20,829 nt of DNA from an uncultured Oscillospiraceae bacterium. GTDB lineage: Bacteria > Bacillota > Clostridia > Oscillospirales > Acutalibacteraceae. Position numbers and translations under genes: made by a program. The stretch is taken from the NCBI GenBank assembly GCA_900540865.1, contig UQHH01000048.1, forward strand, positions 1 to 20,829, in the 5' to 3' direction. Every line of letters starts with the position of its first letter. The first letter of the stretch is position 1. The notes under the pieces were generated by a model. The model was not told the origin of the DNA and did no database searches. It was given only the letters and a program-made list of their open reading frames with translations. Below are positions 6,787 through 14,569 of this stretch, in pieces.

Positions 6787-6958
6787 TACAATACCTCCTG
6801 ATCCACCCTTACACTCGGGTAAACAATCCACTAAGGGCAGTTTCTACTTCAGATAATAATATAACAGATTTTTGGAAAAGAGGCTACTATTTTTTTCACT
6901 AAATATTGAACTTACATTTTATATAAATCCGATATCGCGAAAATTGCGTCCTCTTTTT

Positions 6959-7687
6959 TTAGGTCAAATTGCCGATAAAAATGCTTTTTCGCTCATTTTC
7001 CGTGAGCTCCCTGCAATCTCCTTTATGCAATTTACCGTCTAGAACGAGCCCGCCAATTGATTTTCTTTCCAAAAAAAGGACAGAAAACCCGCATGCTGCA
7101 AACATTTTCTTGACCTGGTGGAATTTCCCTTCGCATATCTCGACGCAGGCTGCATCGGGGCTCGCGTCATTTTTCCGCCACGCGCGCGCGGGCAGGCAGC
7201 TTGTCCCATCGCGGAATACTATCCCGCGCGCAAACGCGTCCGCCGCCTCTTTTGTCAGCGGCTTGTCGAGCCGTGCCTCATATAGCTTGTACACTTTTTT
7301 GTTAGGGGAAAGCATCCGGTGCGCAAAATCACCGTCGTCCGTGATAATCAACAGGCCCTCCGTGTCCTTGTCGAGCCTTCCCGCCGGGAACAGCCCTTTG
7401 CGCCTGTATTCCTCTGGAACGAGGTCGAGCACCGTTTTCGCGTTTTTATCGCGCGACGCGCTTAAAACACCCGCCGGCTTGTTCATCATCAGGTAAATAT
7501 GCCGCTTAAAATTTAGTATTTTGCCGCAGACCTCAATTTTATCCTGTTCCCCGTGTATTTTTTTGTCGCTTTCAAGGCAGGCTTCGCCGTTTATTTTCAC
7601 CCGGCCTTTTTTGATAAGCGTTTTTACCTCGCTTCTGCTCATACCGGTCTGCTTTGACAGCAGCCTATCGAGCCGTTGAAGCTCCAA
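6959..7687 (-). CDS. rsuA: RsuA-family rRNA pseudouridine synthase
   Basis: This 242-residue enzyme isomerises a uridine in rRNA to pseudouridine; RsuA of E. coli acts on 16S U516. An N-terminal S4 RNA-binding domain (about 1-60, RLDRLLSKQTGMSRSEVKTLIKKGRV) is followed by the synthase domain. Catalytic Asp106 lies in GRLDKDTEGLLIITDDG, and the family segments MNKPAGVLSA and CEGKFHQVKKMFAACG are present. The start is a TTG at 7687 served by GAGGTG that overlaps the stop codon of the upstream DUF4830 gene, so the two are probably translationally coupled. RluB or RluF specificity cannot be excluded from sequence. Confidence 0.9.
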   Translation of the reverse strand: MELQRLDRLLSKQTGMSRSEVKTLIKKGRVKINGEACLESDKKIHGEQDKIEVCGKILNFKRHIYLMMNKPAGVLSASRDKNAKTVLDLVPEEYRRKGLFPAGRLDKDTEGLLIITDDGDFAHRMLSPNKKVYKLYEARLDKPLTKEAADAFARGIVFRDGTSCLPARAWRKNDASPDAACVEICEGKFHQVKKMFAACGFSVLFLERKSIGGLVLDGKLHKGDCRELTENERKSIFIGNLT

Positions 7688-7696
7688 GAAATCACC

Positions 7697-8179
7697 TCAT
7701 TCCTTATCTGGCTTTACAAAGCCATGCATAAACCCGTCGAGCTGTGTGCTGCAAATATCGCCTCCGATGACCTTATCCTCATAAATCAAAAGATTTGCGC
7801 GCACGTTCTCTTCAGCGCCCGGGTAATTTGTGACCTGATAGCCGATGCGCTTACAGCTTTTACCCTTGTATTTTTCCAAATCGAGCCCTTGCCCGCGCTG
7901 GATTTCATTGTAATTTTCATAGACCTTATTGAATTTCTGCGGGATGACCACCTGGTCTATTTCGACTGGCTCGCCCTCGACCTCCCAGCCGAACTGCTTC
8001 AAAAACGCAATGCGCTCCTTGTTGTCCGACGCCGAAAGGCTGTACGGACCGGTGGATGCTACCGCAGTGTCCGGCGTTTTTGAGCAGGATACGGCCCTGA
8101 CTACAACCAGCAGTATAAGCGCCAGAATGGCGGCTGCCGTTATAATGGTACGTTTCGATATTTTTTTAGCAACAAACAC
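7697..8179 (-). CDS. DUF4830-type membrane-anchored protein
   Basis: A 160-residue protein of unknown function. A single N-terminal membrane segment (about 13-32, TIITAAAILALILLVVVRAV) is followed by an extracytoplasmic domain containing FLKQFGWEVEGEPVE, VYENYNEIQRGQGLDL and GYQVTNYPG. These are the pattern of the clostridial DUF4830 family as I recall it. A cysteine pattern SCSK follows the membrane helix, but the lipobox is poor. GTG at 8179 is chosen because GGGGGG lies 7 nt upstream; a TTG at 8194 would overlap that site. Its stop codon overlaps the ribosome site of the pseudouridine synthase gene, so the two are in one operon. Confidence 0.75.
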   Translation of the reverse strand: MFVAKKISKRTIITAAAILALILLVVVRAVSCSKTPDTAVASTGPYSLSASDNKERIAFLKQFGWEVEGEPVEIDQVVIPQKFNKVYENYNEIQRGQGLDLEKYKGKSCKRIGYQVTNYPGAEENVRANLLIYEDKVIGGDICSTQLDGFMHGFVKPDKE

Positions 8180-8213
8180 ATGCGTTCCCCCCAATACTGT
8201 CCCACGAAGGGAC

Positions 8214-8232
8214 TAAAAAGAGCGTTTCTCTT
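8214..8232 (-). terminator. Weak terminator after the HAD phosphatase gene
   Basis: On the minus strand a 5-bp stem AAGAG/CTCTT is followed by TTTAG within a short T-run. It lies about 27 bp beyond the stop codon of the HAD gene. The stem is short, so read-through into the DUF4830 gene is possible. Confidence 0.4.
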
Positions 8233-8258
8233 CCATTTTATGAGGGGAAGGACTTCAA

Positions 8259-8921
8259 TTATGCCTGCGTAAATAAATACGGCCTCAGGCCGTCCGCCGT
8301 ATCGGACAGTTTATCCACGCCAAGGCTTCTGATTTCCTCCATATCGCCGTAGCCGTAGCTCACGGCGATAAAATCACATCCCGCCTCAATCGCGCCGCGG
8401 GCGTCGAACGCCGTATCTCCGATAAGAACCATACTTTTTGTGATTTCACAGCCGAGCAGCGCTGCGGCGTACCTGATGACCTCCGCCTTTTCCTTGCGGC
8501 TGCCGTCCAGGTTCGAGCCGCAGACGAGGTCGAAATATTGCCGGATGTCCAAATAATCGAGCACATCCTTGGCAAACTCGTCGAACTTCGACGTTGTGAC
8601 GATTACCTTCACGCCCGATTCCTTCAAATCCCGAAGCAGGCTGTCCATCCCACCGTATAAACGGTTCTTGAACGTGCCGTCCCTGCTGTAAGCCTCCCTG
8701 TAGCGGATAAGGGCTTCCCGCGCCTGCGCCTCCGTCATGCCGCAAAGCCGCTGAAACGTGCTTAAAAGCGGCGGGCCGATGTACTTGCTGCGGTCACTCA
8801 AATCCGGGACCGGCACGCCCATTTCAGTGAGCGCCGCGACGATGCCGTCATGCACGCCCTGCGCGCTGTCGCTCAGGGTCCCGTCCAAATCGAACATGAC
8901 CGTTTGGTACCTGCATTTCAT
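8259..8921 (-). CDS. HAD-superfamily phosphatase, phosphoglycolate phosphatase-like
   Basis: This 220-residue HAD hydrolase carries the four catalytic motifs in order. They are the nucleophile motif DLDGT (11-15), the Thr/Ser motif VIVTTSKFDEF, the lysine of SRKEKAEVI and the acidic motif LIGDTAFDARGA. Length and cap position fit the PGP/PpaX-like group that dephosphorylates 2-phosphoglycolate, pyrophosphate or small sugar phosphates; the substrate is not determined. AAGGA lies 10 nt upstream of the ATG. It follows the FlK-type thioesterase gene with a 33-bp gap on the same strand, suggesting co-transcription. Confidence 0.9.
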   Translation of the reverse strand: MKCRYQTVMFDLDGTLSDSAQGVHDGIVAALTEMGVPVPDLSDRSKYIGPPLLSTFQRLCGMTEAQAREALIRYREAYSRDGTFKNRLYGGMDSLLRDLKESGVKVIVTTSKFDEFAKDVLDYLDIRQYFDLVCGSNLDGSRKEKAEVIRYAAALLGCEITKSMVLIGDTAFDARGAIEAGCDFIAVSYGYGDMEEIRSLGVDKLSDTADGLRPYLFTQA

Positions 8922-8954
8922 AGAAAGCGCTTCCTTTCCATAATATCCTGTGTT

Positions 8955-9350
8955 TTATTTCTTCATAAGCTTTTCGTCAGCCTTTTTCTGGAAGCTCTCC
9001 GATTTGACGCTCACGCGCTCATGCGTGCCATGCATAATCTCGCCAGCGTCGTCGCAGACAGTCAAAGAAAAGCTGAATTTGCGGCCCTCTATCCCGGTCA
9101 GCACAGCCTTTGCGCAAACGTGCCCGCCTAAGGGCGTAGGGCTGATGTGCTCGATACAAAGCATCGTGCCGACAGTCGTACAGCCGTCGTCCAAATATTC
9201 CTGCGCAAGCGCCGCGGCCGCGTTTTCACAGAGCGCCGCCGCCATGGGCGTAGCGTATACTCTCAGGCTCCCGCTGCCGACTGCGTTTGCAAGCAGCTCG
9301 GGCGTTACCGTCGTTTCCTTTATCATTTCCGTTTTGCTGCAATTTTTCAT
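8955..9350 (-). CDS. FlK-type hot-dog acyl-CoA thioesterase
   Basis: A 131-residue hot-dog-fold thioesterase. Alignment by eye to fluoroacetyl-CoA thioesterase FlK places the catalytic triad in register: Thr34 in ATP, Glu42 in CEN and His68 in CIEHISPTP. The spacings of 8 and 26 residues are identical to FlK Thr42, Glu50 and His76. GTHERVSV matches the FlK GTHERAV segment that contains the conserved Arg. Firmicutes carry many FlK-like proteins whose natural substrates are unknown, so fluoroacetate resistance is not implied. GGAAGGG lies about 9 nt upstream of the ATG. It heads a short operon with the HAD phosphatase and is divergent from the DUF1624 gene. Confidence 0.85.
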   Translation of the reverse strand: MKNCSKTEMIKETTVTPELLANAVGSGSLRVYATPMAAALCENAAAALAQEYLDDGCTTVGTMLCIEHISPTPLGGHVCAKAVLTGIEGRKFSFSLTVCDDAGEIMHGTHERVSVKSESFQKKADEKLMKK

Positions 9351-9390
9351 GCTGAATTTCCCTTCCGATGAATTTATTTTAGCCGGAACG

Positions 9391-9419
9391 TTGAAATAAC
9401 CCCGCCCGGATGCTATACT
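9391..9419 (+). promoter_or_regulatory. Promoter of the DUF1624-ychF unit
   Basis: TTGAAA (9391-9396), a 17-bp spacer and TATACT (9414-9419) preceded by TGC (extended -10) form a good sigma-A promoter. The expected start near 9426 leaves a leader of about 115 nt that is rich in secondary structure. Confidence 0.75.
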
Positions 9420-9436
9420 AAAGGACAGCGTTATTT

Positions 9437-9523
9437 CCCGGTTTTAAACCGGGACACCGCTCCTTGTGCTGCGGTGTATCGCTCAAATTATAAAACAGAC
9501 GATGGAATTGTACAAGTTTTTTT
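9437..9523 (+). promoter_or_regulatory. Structured leader with possible attenuator
   Basis: Hairpin 1 is CCCGGT/ACCGGG (9437-9453). Hairpin 2 is ACACCGC/GCGGTGT (9454-9477) with a 10-nt loop. The loop segment CTTGTGC (9463-9469) can pair over 7 bp (one G-U) with GTACAAG (9510-9516), which is followed at once by seven T residues (9517-9523). The RNA could form a loop-tail pseudoknot or a terminator-like alternative ahead of the ribosome site. It does not match a riboswitch class I can recall, and the long loop makes the terminator form weak. Confidence 0.35.
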
Positions 9524-9539
9524 AGAAAAAGGTGATTGC

Positions 9540-10319
9540 TTGACCGGCGATTCGTCAACTCAAACCGGCGGCAAAACAGGCGGTCGAATTCATACCATGG
9601 ATGAAGTGCGCGGCCTATGTGTCGTCCTGATGGTGATTTACCACGCCTTTTATACGACCGGGTATCTCTTCGGCTTTTCGCCCGGACGGGATTTTATTAC
9701 GTTTTTTTCCCCGGCCGAGCCGTTTATCGCGTCGGTTTTTATCCTGATTTCTGGCGTCTCGAGCAACCTGAGCCGCTCCAACATTAAGCGCGGCGCAAAG
9801 CTGCTGCTCGTTGCTGCCGCCGTCACGCTCGTGACCGTGTTTATCACGCCGCAGGGCGCGATTTATTTTGGTATCCTGCATTTTCTGTCCATTGCAATGC
9901 TCCTGTTCGGCCTGCTGCAAAAGGGAATGAGGAAAATTCCGCTCGGCTTGGGGCTTGCCGCCTGCGCGGTTTTGTTTTTTATTACCTATGGAATACCACG
10001 GGGCTTTCTGGGAATGCCCGGTCTGCTTGCTGTTTCGCTGCCGCCTGAGCTTTACCAGACGGAGTTTCTTTTCTTTCTCGGCTTTAAAAGCCCGCGCTTT
10101 TTTTCTGCCGACTATTTCCCTTTGCTGCCCCATATTTTTACGTTTCTTTTCGGAACGTTTTTGGGCAGGCTCGCGCTTAACGGGCGGTTCCCAAGGATGC
10201 TTTATAAAAAAAGGGTGCCGCCGCTTTCCTTTATCGGCAGGCACGCTTTAATCATCTATATCCTTCATCAGCCCGTCATTTATGGGGCATGTATGCTTGT
10301 TTCTCTGTTTGTCAAATAA
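9540..10319 (+). CDS. DUF1624/HGSNAT-like membrane acyltransferase
   Basis: A 259-residue polytopic membrane protein with about seven hydrophobic segments. Its start, RIHTMDEVRGLCVVLMVIYHAFY, is the diagnostic first helix of the DUF1624/heparan-alpha-glucosaminide N-acetyltransferase catalytic family. It carries the conserved D-x-x-RG and the membrane histidine that in HGSNAT relays acetyl groups across the membrane. The last helix contains HALIIYILHQPVIY. The likely role is acylation of an external polysaccharide or wall component (inference). TTG at 9540 is chosen because AAAAAGGTG ends 5 nt before it; the GTG at 9474 would lie inside a leader hairpin. ychF follows after 28 bp and may be co-transcribed. 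Confidence 0.8.
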   Translation: MTGDSSTQTGGKTGGRIHTMDEVRGLCVVLMVIYHAFYTTGYLFGFSPGRDFITFFSPAEPFIASVFILISGVSSNLSRSNIKRGAKLLLVAAAVTLVTVFITPQGAIYFGILHFLSIAMLLFGLLQKGMRKIPLGLGLAACAVLFFITYGIPRGFLGMPGLLAVSLPPELYQTEFLFFLGFKSPRFFSADYFPLLPHIFTFLFGTFLGRLALNGRFPRMLYKKRVPPLSFIGRHALIIYILHQPVIYGACMLVSLFVK

Positions 10320-10347
10320 TTCTTCTGCTTGGAAAGGGAGTTTTTAT

Positions 10348-11442
10348 ATGAAATTAGGTATCGTGGGCCTGCCGAACGTCGGCAAAAGCACGCTCTTCAA
10401 CGCCATTACGAACGCAGGGGCGCAGTCTGCGAACTATCCGTTCTGCACGATTGAGCCGAACGTCGGCGTGGTCGCCGTCCCGGACAAGCGCCTAGACCGG
10501 CTTGCCGAGATGTACGACCCGGATAAATATACGCCCGCGACGATTGAGTTCGTCGATATTGCGGGGCTTGTAAAGGGCGCGTCCAAGGGCGAGGGGCTCG
10601 GCAACAAGTTCCTGGCAAACATCCGTGAGGTCGATGCCATCGTGCATGTCGTGCGCTGCTTTGAAAACGACGACATCATCCACGTGGAGGGAAGCATCGA
10701 CCCAAAGCGCGACATTGAGACCATCAACCTGGAGCTTGTGCTGTCCGACGTGGAAATGCTCGAACGCCGTATCGATAAAACGCAGAAGCTTATGAAAGCG
10801 GACAAAAAGTATCAGGCCGAGCTCGATTTTTTCAAGCGCGTGCTTGAAACGCTTAATGAGGGCAAATCCGCCCGTTCGGTTTCCTGTACGGAGGAGGAAA
10901 AGGAGCTGCTCGCAGGCGTTGCCCTGCTTACTAACAAGCCGATTATTTACGCGGCGAATATGAGCGACGGCGATTTCTCCGAAGGGATTGCCTCCAACAA
11001 ATATTTTTTACAGGTCAGCGAAATAGCAAAGAGCGAGGGCGCGGCGGTACTCCCCATCTGCGCGGGGCTCGAGGCGGAAATTTCCGATATGGACAAGGAA
11101 GAAAAGGAAATGTTCCTTGCCGATATGGGACTAGCCCAGTCGGGTCTTGACCGTTTAATCAACGAATGCTACAGCCTTTTAGGGCTGATTTCCTACCTGA
11201 CCGCAGGCAAGCAGGAGGTGCGCGCCTGGACGATTAAAGAGGGGACGAAGGCGCCGCAGGCAGCCGGAAAAATCCATACCGATTTTGAGCGCGGCTTTAT
11301 CCGGGCGGAGGTCATAGCATACGACGACCTGATGGCGTGCGGCTCCATGGCGGCGGCGAAGGAAAAGGGCCTTGTCAGGAGCGAGGGCAAGGAATATGTT
11401 ATGCGTGACGGCGACGTCGTACTATTCCGCTTTAATGTATAA
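10348..11442 (+). CDS. ychF: Redox-regulated ATPase YchF (OLA1 family)
   Basis: A 364-residue translation-associated ATPase of the Obg/OLA1 group that binds ribosomes. It shows G1 GLPNVGKST (residues 7-15), G3 DIAGLVKGASKGEGLGN and the non-canonical G4 (AANMSD in place of NKxD) that gives this family its ATP preference. A coiled-coil insert lies in the middle and a TGS domain at the C-terminus ends in VMRDGDVVLFRFNV. Length is typical. ATG at 10348 is chosen because GAAAGGGAG lies about 7 nt upstream and the protein then begins MKLGIVGLPN like its relatives. A terminator follows. Confidence 0.97.
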   Translation: MKLGIVGLPNVGKSTLFNAITNAGAQSANYPFCTIEPNVGVVAVPDKRLDRLAEMYDPDKYTPATIEFVDIAGLVKGASKGEGLGNKFLANIREVDAIVHVVRCFENDDIIHVEGSIDPKRDIETINLELVLSDVEMLERRIDKTQKLMKADKKYQAELDFFKRVLETLNEGKSARSVSCTEEEKELLAGVALLTNKPIIYAANMSDGDFSEGIASNKYFLQVSEIAKSEGAAVLPICAGLEAEISDMDKEEKEMFLADMGLAQSGLDRLINECYSLLGLISYLTAGKQEVRAWTIKEGTKAPQAAGKIHTDFERGFIRAEVIAYDDLMACGSMAAAKEKGLVRSEGKEYVMRDGDVVLFRFNV

Positions 11443-11458
11443 ACAGCAAAAATGAAAA

Positions 11459-11490
11459 GGGAGCCGCACGTTCTGCGCGGCTCCCTCTTT
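11459..11490 (+). terminator. Terminator of ychF
   Basis: A perfect 9-bp stem GGGAGCCGC/GCGGCTCCC with a 9-nt loop is followed by TCTTTGTGTT. It lies between ychF and the convergent 5S rRNA gene. Confidence 0.85.
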
Positions 11491-11539
11491 GTGTTCAAAA
11501 CGGGGCGGACGTTGTACCCGCCTAATAAAAAATCCGGAC

Positions 11540-11565
11540 AAAAAAACAACCACCCTACTGGGTGG
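11540..11565 (-). terminator. Terminator of the 5S rRNA gene
   Basis: On the minus strand the stem CCACCC/GGGTGG with a 4-nt loop is followed by TTGTTTTTTTG. It starts 10 bp after the predicted 5S 3' end. Confidence 0.85.
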
Positions 11566-11574
11566 AAGCTTTTT

Positions 11575-11694
<120 letters not shown>

Positions 11695-11727
11695 CTAAAA
11701 ATGATGCAGTGTTTCGACTGCTTTGCT

Positions 11728-11756
11728 ATTATATCATCCCAAAAATCAAAATGCAA
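11728..11756 (-). promoter_or_regulatory. Promoter of the solitary 5S rRNA gene
   Basis: On the minus strand TTGCAT (11751-11756), a 17-bp spacer and consensus TATAAT (11728-11733) form a strong promoter about 34 bp upstream of the mature 5S. The intervening leader contains a small hairpin (GCAGT/ACTGC, 11706-11721) that may assist processing. Confidence 0.85.
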
Positions 11757-11887
11757 CCCTTTTTTTAAAATTTTTTTACAATTTCTTCATAAAGGCAAAA
11801 AACAGCTGATTTTGTTCTTTTTTTCACAGGACTTCATTATCTGCAAGCCAGTTCGTACATAAATTATGCACGGCCTTTCCGCTTTGT

Positions 11888-11916
11888 TTGACTTGCGCGG
11901 GAAAAAATTGTAGAAT
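11888..11916 (+). promoter_or_regulatory. Promoter of the DUF815-lipoprotein operon
   Basis: TTGACT (11888-11893), a 17-bp spacer and TAGAAT (11911-11916) form a good sigma-A promoter. The leader is about 60 nt and ends with the ribosome site GAAGGTG before ATG at 11983. Confidence 0.75.
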
Positions 11917-11982
11917 ATATAGGTTAACAGGCAATTGGTTCTATTCCCATAAAACATACTTTCATATATAGAAGGTGCCACT

Positions 11983-13245
11983 ATGGACATAACGGAAAGA
12001 TATGCGCTTTTGCTGTCCGCCCTTTCCATCTATCAGGGCGTATTGGACCGCAGCGTTCCAAAGGCGTATTACCGGCTGCTGTGCTGCCATAACGCCCCGC
12101 CTATGGAATTTCTGACGGCGTGGGGTGCGTTTACCTCCCTGCTTTATGCGCGCGGCTATGCGGAAAACCTGTGCGGCTGCATTACGAAAGCCGCTCTTTA
12201 CGATGAAAACTGCTTTTCAAAGGCGGCCGCAAATAAACAGGAGGATACCCTGGGCAATGAGCTTCTCCGGGCGGCGCGGCGCGACCTCGATTCCCTGACC
12301 GGCGCGGGTATGCTTACCCCGGAGGACATTCTCTCCGGCTACCGCTTTCGGGAGGAAATCCGCGATATTGTCACGACCCTGCCGCGCTGGCGTACAGGGC
12401 AGCCGGTCAAAGAGCTCCGGGACAAGGAAGTGCGGGCTGAAAACGCAGCGCGGTTCTACCGGCAAAACGGCTGCGGCATTTTTGCGCGCTGGCGTACCTT
12501 TATCTGGCGGGACGGCGGCGTCAAGCCCGTGCATCATCCCGACCCGATTTCGCTTGGCGACCTGAAGGGCTACGAGTACCAGCGGAATCTGGTGCTTAAC
12601 AATACGCTCGCGTTTCTTAATGGAAAGAGCGCGAACAACTGCCTGCTTTACGGCGACAAGGGAACGGGAAAATCCTCGACAGTCAAGGCGATTGGCAACC
12701 GGTACGGAAATGAGGGCCTGCGCATTGTCGAGATGCCTAAGGAATGTATTGGTGATTTTCCGCTGCTGGTCGATAAAATCGCGGCTGTACCGATGAAATT
12801 CATCATTTACATAGACGACTTGACCTTCCAGAAGCAGGACGACCGTTACGCTTCCCTGAAGGCGGTGCTTGAGGGAGGGCTGGCGGCCCGGCCGAAAAAC
12901 GCGCTGATTTATGCGACGTCCAACCGCCGCCATCTGATTCAGGAGAATTTCTCCGACCGCGAGGGCGACGATATGCACCGCAACGACACCATACAGGAAA
13001 GCCTGTCCTTAGCTGACCGGTTTGGCCTTTCGGTCAATTTCTCGGTGCCAGATAAAAAGAGCTATTTGGAAATCGTAAAGGAACTGGCAAAGCAAAGCGG
13101 CCTTCATACCGACGAAAGCGAGCTGCTTGCCGCCGCGGAGCGCTGGGCGCTGGAACGGGGCGGACGTTCCCCGCGCTGCGCGCGTCAGTTTATCGATTCC
13201 TGTTTTACGAAAAACGACAATACGGAGGTAGATTCCCATGTTTAA
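11983..13245 (+). CDS. DUF815-family AAA+ ATPase
   Basis: A 420-residue cytoplasmic P-loop ATPase. The N-terminal 180 residues are helical and not recognised. The DUF815 AAA core follows: GYEYQRNLVLNNT leads to Walker A GDKGTGKS (224-231), Walker B FIIYIDD (about 273-279), a sensor-like strand ALIYATSNRRHL and an arginine-rich C-terminal lid (RSPRCARQF). DUF815 proteins are widespread in Clostridia and Proteobacteria and lack a settled function. The gene ends 8 bp inside the next gene (ATGTTTAA overlap), whose ribosome site GGAGG lies within it, so the ATPase and the lipoprotein are translated together. Confidence 0.88.
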   Translation: MDITERYALLLSALSIYQGVLDRSVPKAYYRLLCCHNAPPMEFLTAWGAFTSLLYARGYAENLCGCITKAALYDENCFSKAAANKQEDTLGNELLRAARRDLDSLTGAGMLTPEDILSGYRFREEIRDIVTTLPRWRTGQPVKELRDKEVRAENAARFYRQNGCGIFARWRTFIWRDGGVKPVHHPDPISLGDLKGYEYQRNLVLNNTLAFLNGKSANNCLLYGDKGTGKSSTVKAIGNRYGNEGLRIVEMPKECIGDFPLLVDKIAAVPMKFIIYIDDLTFQKQDDRYASLKAVLEGGLAARPKNALIYATSNRRHLIQENFSDREGDDMHRNDTIQESLSLADRFGLSVNFSVPDKKSYLEIVKELAKQSGLHTDESELLAAAERWALERGGRSPRCARQFIDSCFTKNDNTEVDSHV

Positions 13246-14494
13246 AAAATCAGCCTGTATCCTTGCCGCGCTTTGCCTGCTCCTGACGTTTGCTTCCTGC
13301 GGCGCAGACCCGCAGACAAGCGAGTTCCCCGTACAAATCAGCCATTACACGGTTCAAAGCGAGCCGCAGAAGGCCATTGTGCTTTCCGACAACGCGGCGG
13401 ACATCATCTCCGCCTGCGGCTATTCCCTCAAGCTGACGGCGCGTTCCGAGGAATGCACCCAGAAGGGCTTCGATTCCCTTCCCTCCGTCGGGCCGAAGAG
13501 CGCACCTGACGCGGACGCCATCATCAACATGGGGCCGGACGTCGTCTTTGCGGACGAAACGCTGTCCGCCGACACGCTCTCAAAGCTCGAGCAGGCGAAT
13601 ATTACGGTGCTTCGTTTTGTTTCCGCCCGGTCGCGCGAGGATTTGGAGCTTACATACCAGAACATCGGCCGTGTGCTCGGCGGGAATATTACCGGTAAAA
13701 AAGCGGGGCAGCAGGCCGCGCAGGATTTCTTTTCGGCACTTGACGACAACATGCGGAAAATCCCGGACAGCAACGTGGTATATACCGCCTGCTACCTGTT
13801 CGATATAAAAGGCGCCGCGGTGACGGGCGACATGTTTGCAAGCGAGCTGTTTACCGACGCGGGCGCCGTCAACATCGCGTCCGACCTTTCGGGCGGATAC
13901 CTCGATTTTGAGGTGCTGCAAAACCAGAATCCCCAGTTTATCTTCTGTGCGCAGGGCGTTGCGGAGCAAATGAAAAAGGACGCGAATTACAGCAAGCTAA
14001 ACGCTGTAAAAAAGGGCAGGGTAGTGGAAATACCGGCCGAGCTGATGCAGCGCCAGGGACAAAGCGCGCTTGAGGCGGTCAGCCAGATGACGGCGGCGAT
14101 TTACCCGTCCCTGTCCGGCTCAGGCCAAACCCAGAAGAGCGTTGCCGACCAGTACGGCATAAAAATACAGGGGCTTACCCTGAAGCTAGAGGACGGCGCG
14201 GACAACGAAGCCGACGACCAGGACGGCAAGAGGGACGCGGTGCTCGCCGTGCAAAAGCGGCTCGACGACTTGAATTTCTGGCCGCTTGATGAAATTACCG
14301 GCTATTACGGCGAAACGACGCAGGCTGTCGTCAAGGAATTCCAGAGCGCAAACGGGATTACAAACGCCACCGGAACCTGCGACGAAAAGACGCTTGCTAT
14401 CCTCTTCTCTCAAAGCGCGCTTGAGCGCGCGACGCCCGCAAGGGAAAAGGCAACAGAGCCTGCAACCGCGACAGAACCGGCGACACAGGCGTAA
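13238..14494 (+). CDS. Lipoprotein fusing an ABC-type (BtuF/FepB-like) binding domain to a peptidoglycan-binding domain
   Basis: A 418-residue lipoprotein. Its signal peptide ends in LTFASC, with lipid-anchored Cys21. Residues about 40-290 form a helical-backbone periplasmic-binding fold like siderophore or cobalamin binders: AIVLSDNAADIISACGY, LPSVGPKSAPDADAIINMGPDVVFAD and the late segment KKGRVVEIPAELMQRQG. Residues about 325-390 match a PG_binding_1 repeat (VQKRLDDLNFWPL, ETTQAVVKEFQSANGI, CDEKTL). An Ala/Thr/Pro/Glu-rich tail ends the protein. No ABC permease or ATPase adjoins it, so binding without transport, such as sensing or wall attachment, is possible (inference). The gene overlaps the DUF815 ATPase gene by 8 bp, implying a functional pair. 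Confidence 0.85.
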   Translation: MFKKSACILAALCLLLTFASCGADPQTSEFPVQISHYTVQSEPQKAIVLSDNAADIISACGYSLKLTARSEECTQKGFDSLPSVGPKSAPDADAIINMGPDVVFADETLSADTLSKLEQANITVLRFVSARSREDLELTYQNIGRVLGGNITGKKAGQQAAQDFFSALDDNMRKIPDSNVVYTACYLFDIKGAAVTGDMFASELFTDAGAVNIASDLSGGYLDFEVLQNQNPQFIFCAQGVAEQMKKDANYSKLNAVKKGRVVEIPAELMQRQGQSALEAVSQMTAAIYPSLSGSGQTQKSVADQYGIKIQGLTLKLEDGADNEADDQDGKRDAVLAVQKRLDDLNFWPLDEITGYYGETTQAVVKEFQSANGITNATGTCDEKTLAILFSQSALERATPAREKATEPATATEPATQA

Positions 14495-14510
14495 GTTTTA
14501 AAAGCAAAAA

Positions 14511-14539
14511 GGGATGCCGTCCGGCGGCGTCCCTTTGTT
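14511..14539 (+). terminator. Terminator of the DUF815-lipoprotein operon
   Basis: The stem GGGATGCCG/CGGCGTCCC (9 bp, one G-U) with a 5-nt loop is followed by TTTGTTA, 16 bp after the stop codon. Confidence 0.8.
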
Positions 14540-14569
14540 ATATCAGTGTAAAATGAAAGGCGGCAGCAA

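Noticed and set aside
9615..10244. 209-codon open frame antisense to the DUF1624 gene
   Set aside because: The translation is a Lys/Arg/Gln-rich mirror of membrane-helix codons; the plus-strand gene has clear family motifs and start signals.
12217..12978. 253-codon open frame antisense to the DUF815 gene
   Set aside because: It is a shadow of a GC-rich gene with Walker motifs on the plus strand; there is no ribosome site or recognisable domain.
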